DNA of 8,397 nucleotides. It comes from an uncultured Collinsella sp. (GTDB lineage Bacteria > Actinomycetota > Coriobacteriia > Coriobacteriales > Coriobacteriaceae). Shown here piece after piece: positions 1 through 5,662 of this stretch; the stretch's first letter is position 1, and every line of letters starts with the position of its first letter. Location of the stretch: the NCBI GenBank assembly GCA_902464175.1, contig CABQHZ010000074.1, forward strand, positions 1 to 8,397, in the 5' to 3' direction. The notes below the pieces were generated by a model, which ran no database searches, was not told the DNA's origin, and saw only the letters and a program-made list of their open reading frames with translations. The position numbers and the translations under genes were made by a program.

Positions 1-48
1 TTGTAGAATACTCAATCGCTGTCGTTTTCTAGAGAAAGATGATTGCTT

Positions 49-267
49 GTGAAGAAGGAAGACGCAATTGAGCTCGAGGGTACGGTAAAGGAACCGCTGC
101 CCAACGCCATGTTTAAGGTCGAGCTCGAGAACGGTCATTCGGTTCTATGCAACATTTCTGGCAAGATCCGAATGAATTACATCCGTATTCTCCCCGGTGA
201 CAGGGTTGTCGTGGAGCTTTCCCCGTACGACCTGACCCGCGGCCGCATCACCTATCGCTACAAATAG
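49..267 (+). CDS. infA: translation initiation factor IF-1
   Basis: IF-1 is a single OB-fold (S1-type) protein that binds the 30S A site and helps IF-2 and IF-3 select the initiator tRNA. The sequence shows the family core almost without change: EGTVKEPLPNAMFKVELENG near the N-terminus, then ISGKIRMNYIRILPGD, and the C-terminal ending LSPYDLTRGRITYRYK. I chose the GTG at 49 because it gives 72 residues beginning MKKEDAIE, which aligns end to end with typical IF-1 (MAKEDVIE). A TTG at 43 is in frame, would add two residues (74 aa), and cannot be excluded; a TGA at 40-42 blocks anything earlier. A purine stretch (GAGAAAG, 32-38) is the only candidate ribosome binding site and does not clearly decide between the two. 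It lies just before the alpha-operon genes, as in many Gram-positive genomes. Identity is very secure; only the start is uncertain. Confidence 0.96.
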   Translation: MKKEDAIELEGTVKEPLPNAMFKVELENGHSVLCNISGKIRMNYIRILPGDRVVVELSPYDLTRGRITYRYK

Positions 268-291
268 CGGCACGCATACACGCACTCCATT

Positions 292-325
292 TCCGACTGC
301 AGGCTTAGCTCAACCTACGGTCGGA
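292..325 (+). promoter_or_regulatory. stem-loop 1 in the infA-rpmJ spacer
   Basis: Eight lower pairs (T292-A325 to G299-C318, including one T-G wobble), one C-A mismatch (300/317), three upper pairs (301-303 with 314-316) and a 10-nt loop (304-313). It is followed by TTGTGTGTG rather than a true T-run, so it is a poor intrinsic terminator. It could be a weak terminator or attenuator, or part of a ribosomal protein binding leader. The structure was paired by hand, with no energy calculation. Confidence 0.45.
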
Positions 326-338
326 TTGTGTGTGAAGA

Positions 339-368
339 CCAGCCATAGTTTTAAACGCCTGCGGCTGG
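339..368 (+). promoter_or_regulatory. stem-loop 2 in the infA-rpmJ spacer
   Basis: CCAGCC (339-344) pairs with GGCTGG (363-368). One A-C mismatch follows (345/362), then three further pairs (346-348 with 359-361, one of them a wobble) and a 10-nt loop (349-358). There is no T-run after it. The layout closely repeats that of stem-loop 1, 13 nt upstream. Confidence 0.45.
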
Positions 369-417
369 GCGAGTAGATAGTAGGGAAGTAGTTTGAGCGC
401 TACCGAAAGGAAGAACG

Positions 418-531
418 ATGAAGGTACGTCCTTCGGTCAAGAAGATGTGCGATAAGTGCAAAATCATTAGGCGCCATGGCAAGGTCCTCGTCATTTGCGA
501 GAACCCCCGTCATAAGCAGCGTCAGGGTTAA
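418..531 (+). CDS. rpmJ: 50S ribosomal protein L36, zinc-binding form
   Basis: L36 is the smallest protein of the large subunit and sits near the 23S rRNA core. This ORF encodes 37 residues, the usual length, beginning MKVRPSVKKMCDKCKIIRR and ending NPRHKQRQG. Cys11, Cys14, Cys27 and His32 form the CxxC...C....H zinc ribbon, so this is the zinc-containing (C+) version rather than the zinc-independent paralogue. The ATG follows an AAAGGAAG ribosome binding site. rpsM starts 14 nt after its stop, so the two are surely co-transcribed. The 150 nt upstream contain two stem-loops that may regulate this and the following genes. Confidence 0.97.
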   Translation: MKVRPSVKKMCDKCKIIRRHGKVLVICENPRHKQRQG

Positions 532-534
532 GAG

Positions 535-539
535 AGGAG
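535..539 (+). promoter_or_regulatory. ribosome binding site deciding the TTG start of rpsM
   Basis: AGGAG, within GAGAGGAGA, lies 6 nt before the TTG at 546. It supports this non-ATG start, which yields the canonical MARI N-terminus. Confidence 0.8.
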
Positions 540-545
540 ACTACG

Positions 546-920
546 TTGGCCCGTATTAATGGTGTCGACCTCCCGCGTGAGAAGCGCGTTGAGATCGGTC
601 TGACCTACATTTACGGCATCGGCCGCACCACTGCGACGAAGATCTGCGTCGAGTGCAACGTTAACGTGGATACGCGCGTTAAGGACCTCACCGAGGATGA
701 GGTTAACGCCATCCGCGATTATATCGATAAGAACCAGATCATGGTTGAGGGCGACCTCCGCCGTGAGCGCAACCAGAACGTCAAGCGCCTTATGGACATC
801 GGCTGCAACCGCGGCCTTCGTCACCGCAAGGGCCTCCCGGTCCGCGGCCAGCGCACCCACACTAACGCTCGTACCCGCAAGGGCCCGAAGCGTCAGATCG
901 GTGCTAAGAAGAAGAAATAA
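546..920 (+). CDS. rpsM: 30S ribosomal protein S13
   Basis: S13 binds the head of the 30S subunit, contacts the P-site tRNA through its C-terminal tail and bridges to the 50S subunit. The 124-residue product matches the family throughout: MARINGVDLPREKRVEIGLTYIYGIG with the helix-two-turn-helix region at the N-terminus, then RNQNVKRLMDIGCNRGLRHRKGLPVRGQRT, and a basic tail ending KGPKRQIGAKKKK. The start is TTG, not ATG; a strong Shine-Dalgarno (AGGAG, 535-539) 6 nt upstream and the conserved N-terminus support it. It lies between rpmJ and rpsK with 14-nt gaps on both sides, the usual alpha-operon order. A TTG start in a highly expressed ribosomal gene is a little unusual. Confidence 0.98.
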   Translation: MARINGVDLPREKRVEIGLTYIYGIGRTTATKICVECNVNVDTRVKDLTEDEVNAIRDYIDKNQIMVEGDLRRERNQNVKRLMDIGCNRGLRHRKGLPVRGQRTHTNARTRKGPKRQIGAKKKK

Positions 921-934
921 GGAGCGCTAGATAG

Positions 935-1339
935 ATGGCTACTGCTAAGAAGAACGTTCGCGCTGCCCGTCTGAAGCGCGCGGACCGTAAGAACATTTCC
1001 GTGGGCCAGGCTCACATTCGTTCTACGTTCAACAACACGATCGTTTCGATCACCGATCCCCAGGGCAACGTCATTTCCTGGAAGTCGGCTGGCCAGGTGG
1101 GCTTCAAGGGCTCCCGTAAGTCCACGCCGTTCGCTGCCCAGATGGCTGCCGAGGCTGCTGCCAAGCAGGCCATGGAGCACGGTATGAAGAAGGTTTCCGT
1201 CTTCGTCAAGGGCCCCGGCTCCGGTCGTGAGACCGCCATCCGCTCCCTCCAGGCTGCTGGCCTCGAGGTCTCGAGCATCCAGGACAAGACCCCCATCCCG
1301 CACAACGGCTGCCGCCCCAAGAAGCGTCGCCGCGTGTAA
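935..1339 (+). CDS. rpsK: 30S ribosomal protein S11
   Basis: S11 lies on the platform of the 30S subunit near the E site and contacts 16S rRNA close to the mRNA exit. The 134-residue product has a basic N-terminal extension (about 1-20), then the family core with AHIRSTFNNTIVSITDPQGN (27-46), the GFKGSRKSTPFAAQMAAEAA region (56-75), VFVKGPGSGRETAIRSLQAAGL, and the ending IPHNGCRPKKRRRV. Length and sequence are normal for a Gram-positive S11. The ATG follows AAGGAG (919-924), which overlaps the rpsM stop, so the two genes are probably translationally linked. The gap to rpsD is 19 nt. Confidence 0.98.
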   Translation: MATAKKNVRAARLKRADRKNISVGQAHIRSTFNNTIVSITDPQGNVISWKSAGQVGFKGSRKSTPFAAQMAAEAAAKQAMEHGMKKVSVFVKGPGSGRETAIRSLQAAGLEVSSIQDKTPIPHNGCRPKKRRRV

Positions 1340-1358
1340 CTGAAAGGATCGTATCAAT

Positions 1359-1955
1359 ATGGCAATCGACAGGACTCCTGTTCTTAAGCGCTGCCGTCAG
1401 CTCGGGATCGATCCCGCTGAGCTCGGTTACAGCAGCAAGAAGGAATCTATCCGTCAGCCCAAGCGCCGTCGCAAGGAATCTGAGTACGGCATGCAGCTGC
1501 GCGAGAAGCAGAAGGTCAAGTTTATCTATGGCGTTCTGGAGAAGCAGTTCCACGGCTACTTCAACAAGGCCCGCAAGATGAATGGCGTCACCGGTGAGAA
1601 CCTCATGATCATCCTTGAGTCTCGCCTCGACAACGTCGTCTTCCGTCTTGGCTTCGCCCGTACCCGCAAAGAGGCTCGTCAGTCCGTCCGTCACGGTCAC
1701 TTCACCGTGAACGGCAAGCGCGTGGACATCCCGTCCTACCGCGTCAAGGCCGGCGACGTCGTCGCTGTCGGCGAGAAGTTCCGTGACCTCCTCCCCATCA
1801 AGGAGGCCCTGATTTCCTCCGAGCGCTTTGAGGTCCCTGGCTGGCTCGAGGTCGATATCGAGAAGCTGTCTGGTAACGTGCTCGCTCTGCCGACGCGTGA
1901 GCAGATCAGCGGTGATATCAACGAGCAGCTCATCGTCGAGCTCTACTCTAAGTAG
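1359..1955 (+). CDS. rpsD: 30S ribosomal protein S4, zinc-free form
   Basis: S4 is a primary 16S rRNA binding protein that nucleates assembly of the 30S body and contributes to decoding accuracy. The 198-residue product has an N-terminal domain, the middle region MQLREKQKVKFIYGVLEKQF, and an S4 RNA-binding domain at roughly 90-150 (ESRLDNVVFRLGFARTRKEARQSVRHGHFTVNG). Only one cysteine is present (Cys12), so the N-terminal four-cysteine zinc site of some S4 proteins is absent. In E. coli S4 is the translational repressor of the alpha operon, so if that control exists here this protein would be its effector; this is inference. Its ribosome binding site is AAAGGA at 1343-1348. rpoA follows after 32 nt. 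Confidence 0.98.
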   Translation: MAIDRTPVLKRCRQLGIDPAELGYSSKKESIRQPKRRRKESEYGMQLREKQKVKFIYGVLEKQFHGYFNKARKMNGVTGENLMIILESRLDNVVFRLGFARTRKEARQSVRHGHFTVNGKRVDIPSYRVKAGDVVAVGEKFRDLLPIKEALISSERFEVPGWLEVDIEKLSGNVLALPTREQISGDINEQLIVELYSK

Positions 1956-1987
1956 TCCATCCGGGCTGCTGAGGCTGGAGGTAATAC

Positions 1988-2929
1988 ATGTCAGAATTCA
2001 TTAGGCCTCAGGTTCAGGTCGAAGAGATCAACGAGACGTCTGCTCGTGTCTCCGTCGAGCCGCTCGAGCGTGGTTACGGCGATACGCTGGGTAACTCCCT
2101 TCGTCGCGTTCTTCTGTCCTCGCTCGAGGGTGCCGCCGTCGAGGCTATTCAGATCGATGGTGCGCAGCACGAGTTCATGACCATCCCTAACATGGTCGAG
2201 GATGTCACCGACATCGTCCTGAATGTCAAGGGTCTTGTCTTCAGGGCTCTCGGCACGACCGACGAGGCGACCGCCACCATTTCTGTTGACGGCCCCTGCG
2301 AGGTCACCGGTGCGGACTTCTTTATTCCGTCCGAGTTTGAGCTGGTCAACCCCGAGCAGCACATCGCTACGCTCACCGAGGGTGGCCATCTCACCATGAG
2401 CATGCGCATCGGCTATGGCCGCGGCTATGTTTCTGGCGAGGCCAACAAGCGCGACAACGATCCCATCGGTGTGATCCACGTCGACTCGCTGTACTCGCCG
2501 GTTTCCCGTTGCGCCAAGCTCGTTGAGGCTTGCCGTGTCGGTCAGCACACCGACTACGACCGCCTTGTCCTCGAGATCGAGACCAACGGCTCCATCGCTC
2601 CGCGCGACGCCGTGGTCCAGGCTGCCAATATCATCAACCAGCATATGGCCGCCTTTATGAACCTTGCCGAGACCCCCGAGGTCGAGGAGGAGGCTTCGAT
2701 CTTCGCTCCCGAGGTCACCAACGACAACGCCGAGCTGGACAAGCAGATCGAGGATCTGGACCTTTCCGTCCGTTCCTACAACTGCCTTAAGCGCGCCAGC
2801 ATTCACTCGGTCCGTCAACTCGTTGAGTTCTCGGAGAACGATCTGCTCAACATCCGTAACTTCGGTGTTAAGTCGATCGAGGAAGTGAAGGACAAGCTTG
2901 AGTCCATGGGCCTGAGCCTGAAGGCTTAA
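1988..2929 (+). CDS. rpoA: DNA-directed RNA polymerase subunit alpha
   Basis: The alpha subunit dimerises to start assembly of RNA polymerase, and its C-terminal domain touches UP elements and activators. The product is 313 residues, normal for Gram-positive alpha. The N-terminal domain shows the dimerisation and assembly signature PLERGYGDTLGNSLRRVLLSS (25-45). An acidic linker (about 228-258, EVEEEASIFAPEV...) leads to the C-terminal domain, with VRSYNCLKRASIHSVRQLVE (261-280) and the helix-hairpin-helix region NIRNFGVKSIEEVKDKL. Arg262 and Asn265 match the DNA-contacting Arg265 and Asn268 of E. coli alpha. The ATG has a strong GGAGG at 1977-1981, 6 nt upstream. Its place between rpsD and rplQ is the classical alpha-operon arrangement. 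Confidence 0.99.
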   Translation: MSEFIRPQVQVEEINETSARVSVEPLERGYGDTLGNSLRRVLLSSLEGAAVEAIQIDGAQHEFMTIPNMVEDVTDIVLNVKGLVFRALGTTDEATATISVDGPCEVTGADFFIPSEFELVNPEQHIATLTEGGHLTMSMRIGYGRGYVSGEANKRDNDPIGVIHVDSLYSPVSRCAKLVEACRVGQHTDYDRLVLEIETNGSIAPRDAVVQAANIINQHMAAFMNLAETPEVEEEASIFAPEVTNDNAELDKQIEDLDLSVRSYNCLKRASIHSVRQLVEFSENDLLNIRNFGVKSIEEVKDKLESMGLSLKA

Positions 2930-2959
2930 TGCTTCGCATATTTGAGGAGAAACTAGACC

Positions 2960-3427
2960 ATGCGTCACAACGTTAAGAAGGGCCTGAAGCTCGGCACCGA
3001 TGCGAGCCACACCAAGGCCATGAAGAAGAGCCTTGCTAAGGCCCTCTTCGAGAACGACCGCATCAAGACCACCGAGACCCGCGCTAAGGCGCTGCGTTCG
3101 GTCGTCGACCCGATCATCACTTGGGCCAAGAAGGGCGACCTGCACTCTCGTCGTCTGGCTATCGCCAAGCTCGGCGATAAGCAGCTCGTTGCCGAGATTT
3201 TCGACAAGGCTGCTCAGGGCATGTGGCAGGACCGCAACGGCGGTTACACCCGCATCATGAAGCTCGGCAACCGTAAGGGCGACAACGCTCCCATCGTTAT
3301 CATGGAGCTTGTCACCGAGCCTTGCACGCCTAAGGCCAAGAAGGCTGCTCCGGCCCCCAAGAAGGCCGCTGCTCCCAAGAAGGTCGAGGCTGTCGAGGAG
3401 ACTGCTGCCGAGGAGACCGCTGAGTAG
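2960..3427 (+). CDS. rplQ: 50S ribosomal protein L17 with extended acidic/Ala-Lys-Pro tail
   Basis: L17 lies near the peptide exit tunnel of the large subunit. Residues 1-121 form the conserved core, from MRHNVKKGLKLGTDASHTKAM through IKTTETRAKALR to GGYTRIMKLGNRKGDNAPIVIMELV. After that come about 34 extra residues: a Lys/Ala/Pro stretch (122-141) and then a Glu/Ala stretch (142-155). Total length is 155, against 127 in E. coli L17. Low-complexity tails on L17 occur in some Actinobacteria, so this is lineage flavour rather than a fusion. A GAGGAGA ribosome binding site lies at 2944-2950. It is the last gene before a strong terminator. Confidence 0.98.
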   Translation: MRHNVKKGLKLGTDASHTKAMKKSLAKALFENDRIKTTETRAKALRSVVDPIITWAKKGDLHSRRLAIAKLGDKQLVAEIFDKAAQGMWQDRNGGYTRIMKLGNRKGDNAPIVIMELVTEPCTPKAKKAAPAPKKAAAPKKVEAVEETAAEETAE

Positions 3428-3453
3428 ACATTCCGTCTGCATAGGCTATATTC

Positions 3454-3484
3454 GAGGGGTACGTTCGCGTACCCCTCTTTTTTT
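3454..3484 (+). terminator. intrinsic terminator of the ribosomal/rpoA operon
   Basis: A perfect 10-bp stem (GAGGGGTACG at 3454-3463 with CGTACCCCTC at 3468-3477) closes a TTCG tetraloop, and seven T residues follow (3478-3484). It lies 26 nt after the rplQ stop and only 35 nt before truA. Confidence 0.95.
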
Positions 3485-3509
3485 GTCGCGATACCGTTGC
3501 TTGTTTGTT

Positions 3510-3514
3510 GGGAG
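3510..3514 (+). promoter_or_regulatory. ribosome binding site deciding the ATG start of truA
   Basis: GGGAG lies 5 nt before the ATG at 3520. The in-frame TTG codons at 3505 and 3508 overlap or precede this site, so they are unlikely starts. Confidence 0.65.
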
Positions 3515-3519
3515 CGCCC

Positions 3520-4344
3520 ATGACTGCGCCGTCTGATTTCAATTCGATTTCCGAGCTTGACGCCACACTCGTATTTCGCGTGGCCTATGATGGCTCGTCG
3601 TATAGCGGATTTGCCGAGCAGCCGGGACAGACGACGGTTGCGGGTGAGCTACGTCGAGCCATCGAGACGCTGCTTCGCCGCCCGATCGATCTGACGTGCG
3701 CGGGGCGTACCGATGCCGGCGTGCATGCCGTGGCTCAGTACATCAGCGTGCCCGTAACGGACGCTGAGCTCGCTTGTACGCGCCGTAGGTGGCTGCGGGC
3801 TATGGATGCCCTGCTGCCCAAAGATATCGCCATTAACGAGGTCTACAAGGCTCGTAAAGGCTTTTCTGCGCGTTTTGACGCGCGTTCCCGTATGTATACA
3901 TACCGTATTGCCGATCGCGATGCGCGCCCCGTGCTGTCCCGCGGTGCCGTGTGGTGGCATCGCTATCCCTTGGATGTTGAGGCTATGTCTTCTGCCTGCC
4001 CCGCGCTGCTGGGCGAGCAGGACTTTAAAAGCTTTTGCAAGGTTGCCTCGGCCGTTGGCAAGCCCACGCATCGCTGCGTGATGCGTGCCGAATTTGGCCA
4101 TGAGGTTGCGTTTGGCGAGGACATCCTGACGTTTACCATCGAGGGCAATGCGTTTCTGCATTCGATGGTCCGTACGATCGTGGGCACGCTTGTCGAGATT
4201 GGCATGCATCGCCGTGAACCCGAGTGGATGCGCGAGGTTATCGATGCTTGCGACCGTACCGCTGCGGGCCCCACGGCTCCTGCCTGCGGCCTTACGTTTA
4301 TGGGCGTGGATTTCGATCCCGCCGAGCTTGTCGTGCTCGACTAG
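3520..4344 (+). CDS. truA: tRNA pseudouridine(38-40) synthase TruA
   Basis: TruA converts uridines 38, 39 and 40 in the tRNA anticodon arm to pseudouridine. The 274-residue product has the N-terminal motif FRVAYDGSSYSGFAEQPGQ (19-37), the catalytic loop GRTDAGVHA with nucleophile Asp65, the middle region RSRMYTYRI, FKSFCK, and the strongly conserved C-terminal segment GNAFLHSMVRTIVGTLVEIG. Where E. coli has GWQRQ, this protein has GFAEQ. The ATG at 3520 was chosen because GGGAG lies 5 nt upstream; a longer TTG start at 3505 adds five residues not expected in the family. The first dozen residues are not conserved. It follows rplQ, a common neighbour in Gram-positive genomes, but a strong terminator stands between them and I see no clear promoter in the 35 nt left. 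Confidence 0.96.
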   Translation: MTAPSDFNSISELDATLVFRVAYDGSSYSGFAEQPGQTTVAGELRRAIETLLRRPIDLTCAGRTDAGVHAVAQYISVPVTDAELACTRRRWLRAMDALLPKDIAINEVYKARKGFSARFDARSRMYTYRIADRDARPVLSRGAVWWHRYPLDVEAMSSACPALLGEQDFKSFCKVASAVGKPTHRCVMRAEFGHEVAFGEDILTFTIEGNAFLHSMVRTIVGTLVEIGMHRREPEWMREVIDACDRTAAGPTAPACGLTFMGVDFDPAELVVLD

Positions 4345-4505
4345 GGGAGGGCTCGACGTGTCGTGCGTCGACACCTGTCATCTGTGGGCTGCGCGTGTGC
4401 AACATCTGTTCTTGGCGTGCAATGCAACCGGTGTCTCATTGCTTTTATTGCCGGGGTGTACCATGAACCACGGTTTGATTCATTGCTGTCGAGAGGACGG
4501 ATAAT
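4345..4505 (+). other. truA to glycosyltransferase-like gene spacer
   Basis: This 161-nt gap contains no recognised gene. It shows a small hairpin (GTGTCG 4358-4363, loop TGCGT, CGACAC 4369-4374) without a T-run, so there is no clear truA terminator. It also holds a 13-codon mini-ORF (4463-4504) that ends one base before the next gene, and the AGAGGA ribosome binding site (4492-4497). No convincing promoter was found at a position compatible with the next start codon. Confidence 0.5.
4492..4497 (+). promoter_or_regulatory. ribosome binding site deciding the TTG start at 4506
   Basis: AGAGGA lies 8 nt before the TTG at 4506. This start keeps the first beta strand (LSVILVV), which the next in-frame start, GTG at 4539, would cut into. 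Confidence 0.65.
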
Positions 4506-5546
4506 TTGGTTCGACGTGGCTCGCATCCGCGACTTTCGGTGATCCTAGTGGTAGAAGGTTCGCCCAGCTATGCGATGCGTGCGCTCGAGAGTATCCAGAA
4601 CCAAGACCTCTACGATTTGCAGATTGTCGTTGTCTGTCGCGATACTGCGCCCGGTGTGCGCCATTCGCTTCAAGTTGCTGCCGACAGGGACATCCATATT
4701 GATTTGATTGACGTCGAGGACGCGACGCGCGGCGCGTGTCTTCGTGCCGGTTTTGCTGCCTCGCGCGGCTCTCAAATCATCGCCATGAACGCCGATGAGT
4801 GGTTTGCTCCGCAATCCCTTTCCAAGATGGTCGATATCGCGTGCGATACTGCGGCAGACATAGTGTTCCCCACGGTGTCGCTCGACCGCTATGATGCACA
4901 TCGAGAGCGCCATTCGCGCGTCTTGGATGCTACTCATATTTCCATTGATAGCAAATCTTCGATGGTGGCCGGGCTGCCTCAGTTGATTTTGGGCGGCTTG
5001 GTTGCTCAAGTCTCTGGCGTGATGTATAGTCGTCCGCTGTTTGAGGCATGCCTTTTGTGCGACAAGGCGTTTCGCACAGTTGGGTTTATGGCATGCGCGC
5101 TCTCGCAGGCGCAGCGCGTCTCCGGATGCGGCGACGCTTGTTTCCACGCGGTAGCGCCTAAGCTTACAGACGCCTTTGATCCCACCATGTATGTCAAGGT
5201 ATCCGATGACACCCGAGCGCTCGACGAGCTTGCGAACTCACTCTCGGAAGCAGATAGCGGTGGTCGGCTCAAGCTGGCAAGCCAAAAGTTCTACTTTGTC
5301 GGACTGGTCGCCTGCATCGAGAATTTGTGTCTGAGCCCGCATGGGGTGTCGTCAATCGAGCGTTCCGCCCGCATGCGTGATATGCTCGAGGCGCCTCGAA
5401 CCCGTCAGATGGTCGCCGCGCTCAAGGACAACCATCGGGGACTCGGTCTGTTGTTTGGGCCGATCGCCAGCGCTAAGCCCGCGCGCTGCGTGATGTGTAC
5501 GCATCTGGCAGCTTTTCTTAACCGGACGGGCGCAAAAACCGCCTAA
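4506..5546 (+). CDS. divergent glycosyltransferase family 2-like protein, possibly inactive
   Basis: The 346-residue product looks like a GT-A fold, family 2 glycosyltransferase. Its N-terminus, PRLSVILVV...ALESIQNQDLYDLQIVVV (8-43), fits the usual pattern of PKVSVIIPVYN...CLDSILNQT...EIIVVDDGS. The middle segment IIAMNADEWFAPQSL (91-105) fits the position of FLDSDDWL, and GVMYSRPLFEACLL (171-184) the K-x-F-R-R-E-L-F segment. The end, GLGLLFGPIASAKPARCVMC, resembles the C-terminus of many such enzymes. The catalytic signatures are eroded: DDGS is CRDTAPG (44-50), DSDD is NADE (95-98), and the usual acidic ED pair appears as T191-V192. No signal peptide or membrane segment is evident, and 12 cysteines is a high count. 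The TTG start is set by AGAGGA at 4492-4497. It could be a diverged active enzyme or a non-catalytic relative. Donor and acceptor cannot be predicted, and the neighbours (truA, argR) give no pathway clue. Confidence 0.7.
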   Translation: MVRRGSHPRLSVILVVEGSPSYAMRALESIQNQDLYDLQIVVVCRDTAPGVRHSLQVAADRDIHIDLIDVEDATRGACLRAGFAASRGSQIIAMNADEWFAPQSLSKMVDIACDTAADIVFPTVSLDRYDAHRERHSRVLDATHISIDSKSSMVAGLPQLILGGLVAQVSGVMYSRPLFEACLLCDKAFRTVGFMACALSQAQRVSGCGDACFHAVAPKLTDAFDPTMYVKVSDDTRALDELANSLSEADSGGRLKLASQKFYFVGLVACIENLCLSPHGVSSIERSARMRDMLEAPRTRQMVAALKDNHRGLGLLFGPIASAKPARCVMCTHLAAFLNRTGAKTA

Positions 5547-5557
5547 ACGGCTCATTA

Positions 5558-5585
5558 CGAAACAAACTTGCATAGAATTGTTTCG
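5558..5585. repeat. 8-bp perfect inverted repeat upstream of argR
   Basis: CGAAACAA (5558-5565) and TTGTTTCG (5578-5585) are exact inverted copies separated by 12 nt. The right arm overlaps an 8-bp palindrome, TTTCGAAA (5581-5588). No T-run follows on either strand, so it is not a good intrinsic terminator for the preceding gene. It may be a protein binding site or part of the argR promoter region. Confidence 0.5.
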
Positions 5586-5630
5586 AAATGCGTTCTTATA
5601 CACAAAAGCCTTCAAATAGCGTTAAACTAT

Positions 5631-5645
5631 TCAATCACTGATTGA
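5631..5645. promoter_or_regulatory. perfect palindrome, candidate operator before argR
   Basis: TCAATCA-C-TGATTGA is a perfect 7-1-7 inverted repeat starting 48 nt before the argR ATG, in the most AT-rich stretch of the window. Further half-like copies flank it: TTCAA at 5611-5615, and TTGATTG at 5642-5648, which overlaps the palindrome. Many argR genes are autoregulated, so an ArgR or other repressor site is plausible. The order of half-sites does not match the standard ARG box (TGAAT-N4-ATTCA), so binding by ArgR is only a hypothesis. No -35/-10 pair stood out clearly. Confidence 0.4.
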
Positions 5646-5662
5646 TTGTCTCCGCCATCTTT

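Larger units (their letters stand above)
268..417 (+). other. 150-nt infA-rpmJ spacer with two tandem stem-loops
   Basis: This is by far the longest gap in the ribosomal block; the other gaps up to rplQ are 14-32 nt. It holds no ORF. It contains two hairpins (292-325 and 339-368) of similar layout, followed by a purine-rich stretch and the rpmJ ribosome binding site (AAAGGAAG, about 406-413). A TTGTGT at 326-331 and a TTTTAA at 349-354 are 17 nt apart and could be a weak internal promoter, but both lie within or beside the hairpins and match consensus poorly. I read the spacer as a transcribed leader of the rpmJ-rpsM-rpsK-rpsD-rpoA-rplQ segment; that role is inferred. Confidence 0.5.

Noticed and set aside
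39..71. A 10-codon ATG frame overlapping the start of infA
   Set aside because: It is too short and out of frame with infA, with no sign of function beyond chance.
1991..3442. A 483-codon open frame on the minus strand across rpoA and rplQ
   Set aside because: It is antisense to two certain genes and follows from their biased codon third positions. The product shows no recognisable family and the frame has no supported ribosome binding site.
4475..4505. TTGATT and GATAAT, 19 nt apart, as a promoter for the glycosyltransferase-like gene
   Set aside because: The spacing is long and transcription would begin after the TTG start at 4506. The next in-frame start would cut off the first beta strand of the fold, so the match is probably chance.
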